A stretch of DNA of 64,000 nt from Acidobacteriota bacterium. GTDB lineage: Bacteria > Acidobacteriota > Blastocatellia > Pyrinomonadales > Pyrinomonadaceae. This document shows, one piece after another, positions 62,767 through 64,000 of this stretch; the stretch's first letter is position 1, and each line of letters starts with the position of its first letter. The stretch covers positions 1 to 64,000 of the forward strand of contig JADKEF010000017.1 of assembly GCA_016718135.1 (NCBI GenBank), written 5' to 3'. Under the pieces are notes generated by a model. The model did no database searches. It was not told where the DNA came from and was given only the letters and a program-made list of their open reading frames with translations. The position numbers and the translations under genes are program-made.

Positions 62767-64000
62767 CGGGGGCGGCCATCGGGATGTCGCCATCGTCGGT
62801 CATCGTCACGAGCGGTTCACGGGGGCGAGGCTTTATTCGCGGTGGGGCATTTTTGAGCGAGGGCGGGCCTGCCGGGAATGTTACTTCACGTGGTGATAGC
62901 GGATCGGTTCGCTTGAGCATCGCCGCCTCGGCCGCCGACCCAAAGGCGATTGCCGCCGCGATAGACGACGGCTTGCAGCACTTTGCTCGTTATTCCCTGC
63001 TGCACGGCCCACGTCTTTCCGCCATCTTCTGTTATCAACACGGTGCCGAGTTCCCCGACAGCTATTGCACTTGCGACTCCAAACGCTTGGACTGCGAACA
63101 GGTTGAATTTCACGATGGACTCCTGATCTTTCCACGTCACACCGCCGTCTGTCGTGTAAAGCGTTATCCCGCCTGAACCGACGGCGAAGCCGTTTTTATC
63201 ATCGATAAAGCTCACGCCGTAGAGATTTTCTTTAACGTTGGTCGTTACTTTTTGCCAAGTCTTCCCCGCGTCCTCGGTCCGTAAGATTGTCCCGCGATCG
63301 CCGACGACGACGATGCGGTCTGCGTCGAGAGCCTTTACATCTTCGAGCCAGAGCCGCGTGCCGGACTCGACCTGCTCCCAATACGCACCGGCCGCCTCAG
63401 TTCGGATGATCATGCCGTTCGCTCCAACGGCGATGCCGATCTTGTCGGTGGCGAAGCTCACGCCGAGGAGATCTTCGGTGACGCCCGAGATGCCTTTGCC
63501 CCAACTCGCACCGCCGTTGATAGTTCGCAGAACGACGCCGTTGTCGCCGACGATCCAAGCTCTCTGGCCGTCGTATAGCGAAATGGAATTCAAGCCCGTT
63601 GTCACCGACGAAAGAACGGCAAGCCAGTTGCGGCCCGCGTCATTTGTGATCCAAATGCGGCCACGCGAACCGACCGCGATACCGATCTCGTTGTCCATGA
63701 AGGCAAGGTCGTTAACGTCCTCACGCCCGCCTTCGCTCAGACGCTGCCAGCTAAAACCGCCGTCGTCGGTACGTAAGATAAGGCCGTTCTCGCCGACCGC
63801 CCATCCCGTAAATCTATCGACAAACGAGACCGCGACGAGTTTTGGATTCGTACGAACATTTAGCGGCAGCCAAGTCGTACCGCCGTCGCCCGTGATCCAA
63901 ATCAAACCGTTCGCGTCCGAGATCGAGCCGTTCGCGGCATCGCCAAATGAGACTGAAAGCAGATCGGCTTTGCTGTAAATATTGATGCGTTTCCAGGTCG
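62744..64000 (-). CDS. Ycf48/BNR-type propeller protein, partial at the right edge, frameshifted near its end
   Basis: The open frame enters from beyond 64000 (TWKRINIYSKADLLSVSFGD) and carries Ycf48-like repeats: LIWITGDGGTTWLPLNVRTN, TGWAVGENGLILRTDDGGFS, IGIAVGSRGRIWITNDAGRN, AWIVGDNGVVLRTINGGASW, IVVVGDRGTILRTEDAGKTW, NGFAVGSGGITLYTTDGGVT and AIAVGELGTVLITEDGGKTW. The frame stops at 62886, but shifting frame near 62930 gives a better tail (MLKRTDPLSPREVTFPAGPP, SLKNAPPRIKPRPREPLVTM, DDGDIPMAAPVKKPEKP) with stop at 62744. Function unknown; probably exported. Confidence 0.8.

Overview
The window looks like a piece of a chromosome or MAG from an acidobacterium, most likely class Blastocatellia (Pyrinomonadales-like). 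This is inferred from gene style, not from a search. The pointers are secreted proteins with long Pro-Thr 'TNTPTATP' linkers and a shared C-terminal module, a CadC-like winged helix fused to a TolB-type propeller, a BNR/sortilin propeller, an ECF sigma of the TIGR02999 type next to a DUF2779 gene, and very many secreted proteins of unknown function. No rRNA, CRISPR array, integrase or insertion sequence was found.

Layout. 1-13 kb: a tRNA-Val-like gene, a type IV pilin, a MoxR/DUF58 pair, an ECF sigma/anti-sigma/DUF4097 operon, a subtilase and a giant propeller protein. Nearly every gene here is broken by several frameshifts although the protein between the breaks is well conserved; this fits a low-accuracy contig end better than natural decay. 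From 13,082 on, genes are mostly intact: radA, PilZ, bacilliredoxin, then CYTH facing ppk1, and a minus-strand run of ppk1, tsaE, nnr, a CASTOR/POLLUX-like channel, a membrane protein and a CAP protein. 25.3-27 kb holds rplU-rpmA and a two-gene nucleotidyltransferase cassette. 27-30 kb holds secreted proteins, two of them frameshifted.

32.3-33.8 kb is the most unusual stretch: a cluster of DnaA-box-like 9-mers, then a promoter, about 510 nt without a convincing gene but full of tetraloop hairpins, then a strong terminator (a candidate large structured RNA), then a block punctuated by a repeated TCTGGGACGT word with a REP element and a large hairpin.

33.8-37.5 kb is a housekeeping operon (obg, nadD, rsfS, rlmH, TraR/DksA-type protein, comF). 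37.5-48 kb carries a PQQ-type sugar dehydrogenase with the shared C-terminal module, tsaD, rarA, a secreted creatininase homologue, an autoregulated TetR gene, a DnaC-like ATPase, a pseudokinase and a TPR-TonB protein. 47.8-49.5 kb is an rpiB-deoC pair with N-terminal extensions like those of sugar-phosphate bacterial-microcompartment enzymes. 49.5-64 kb: hpt, prolyl oligopeptidase, VOC protein, ECF sigma plus DUF2779, tRNA-Phe, recA, secreted proteins, era, prmA and a Ycf48-like propeller running off the right edge.

Themes: (i) extracellular proteins that each carry a dockerin-like and a cohesin-like module after a Pro-Thr linker; (ii) ribosome, tRNA-modification and DNA-repair housekeeping; (iii) many short intergenic hairpins with the same architecture but different sequence.
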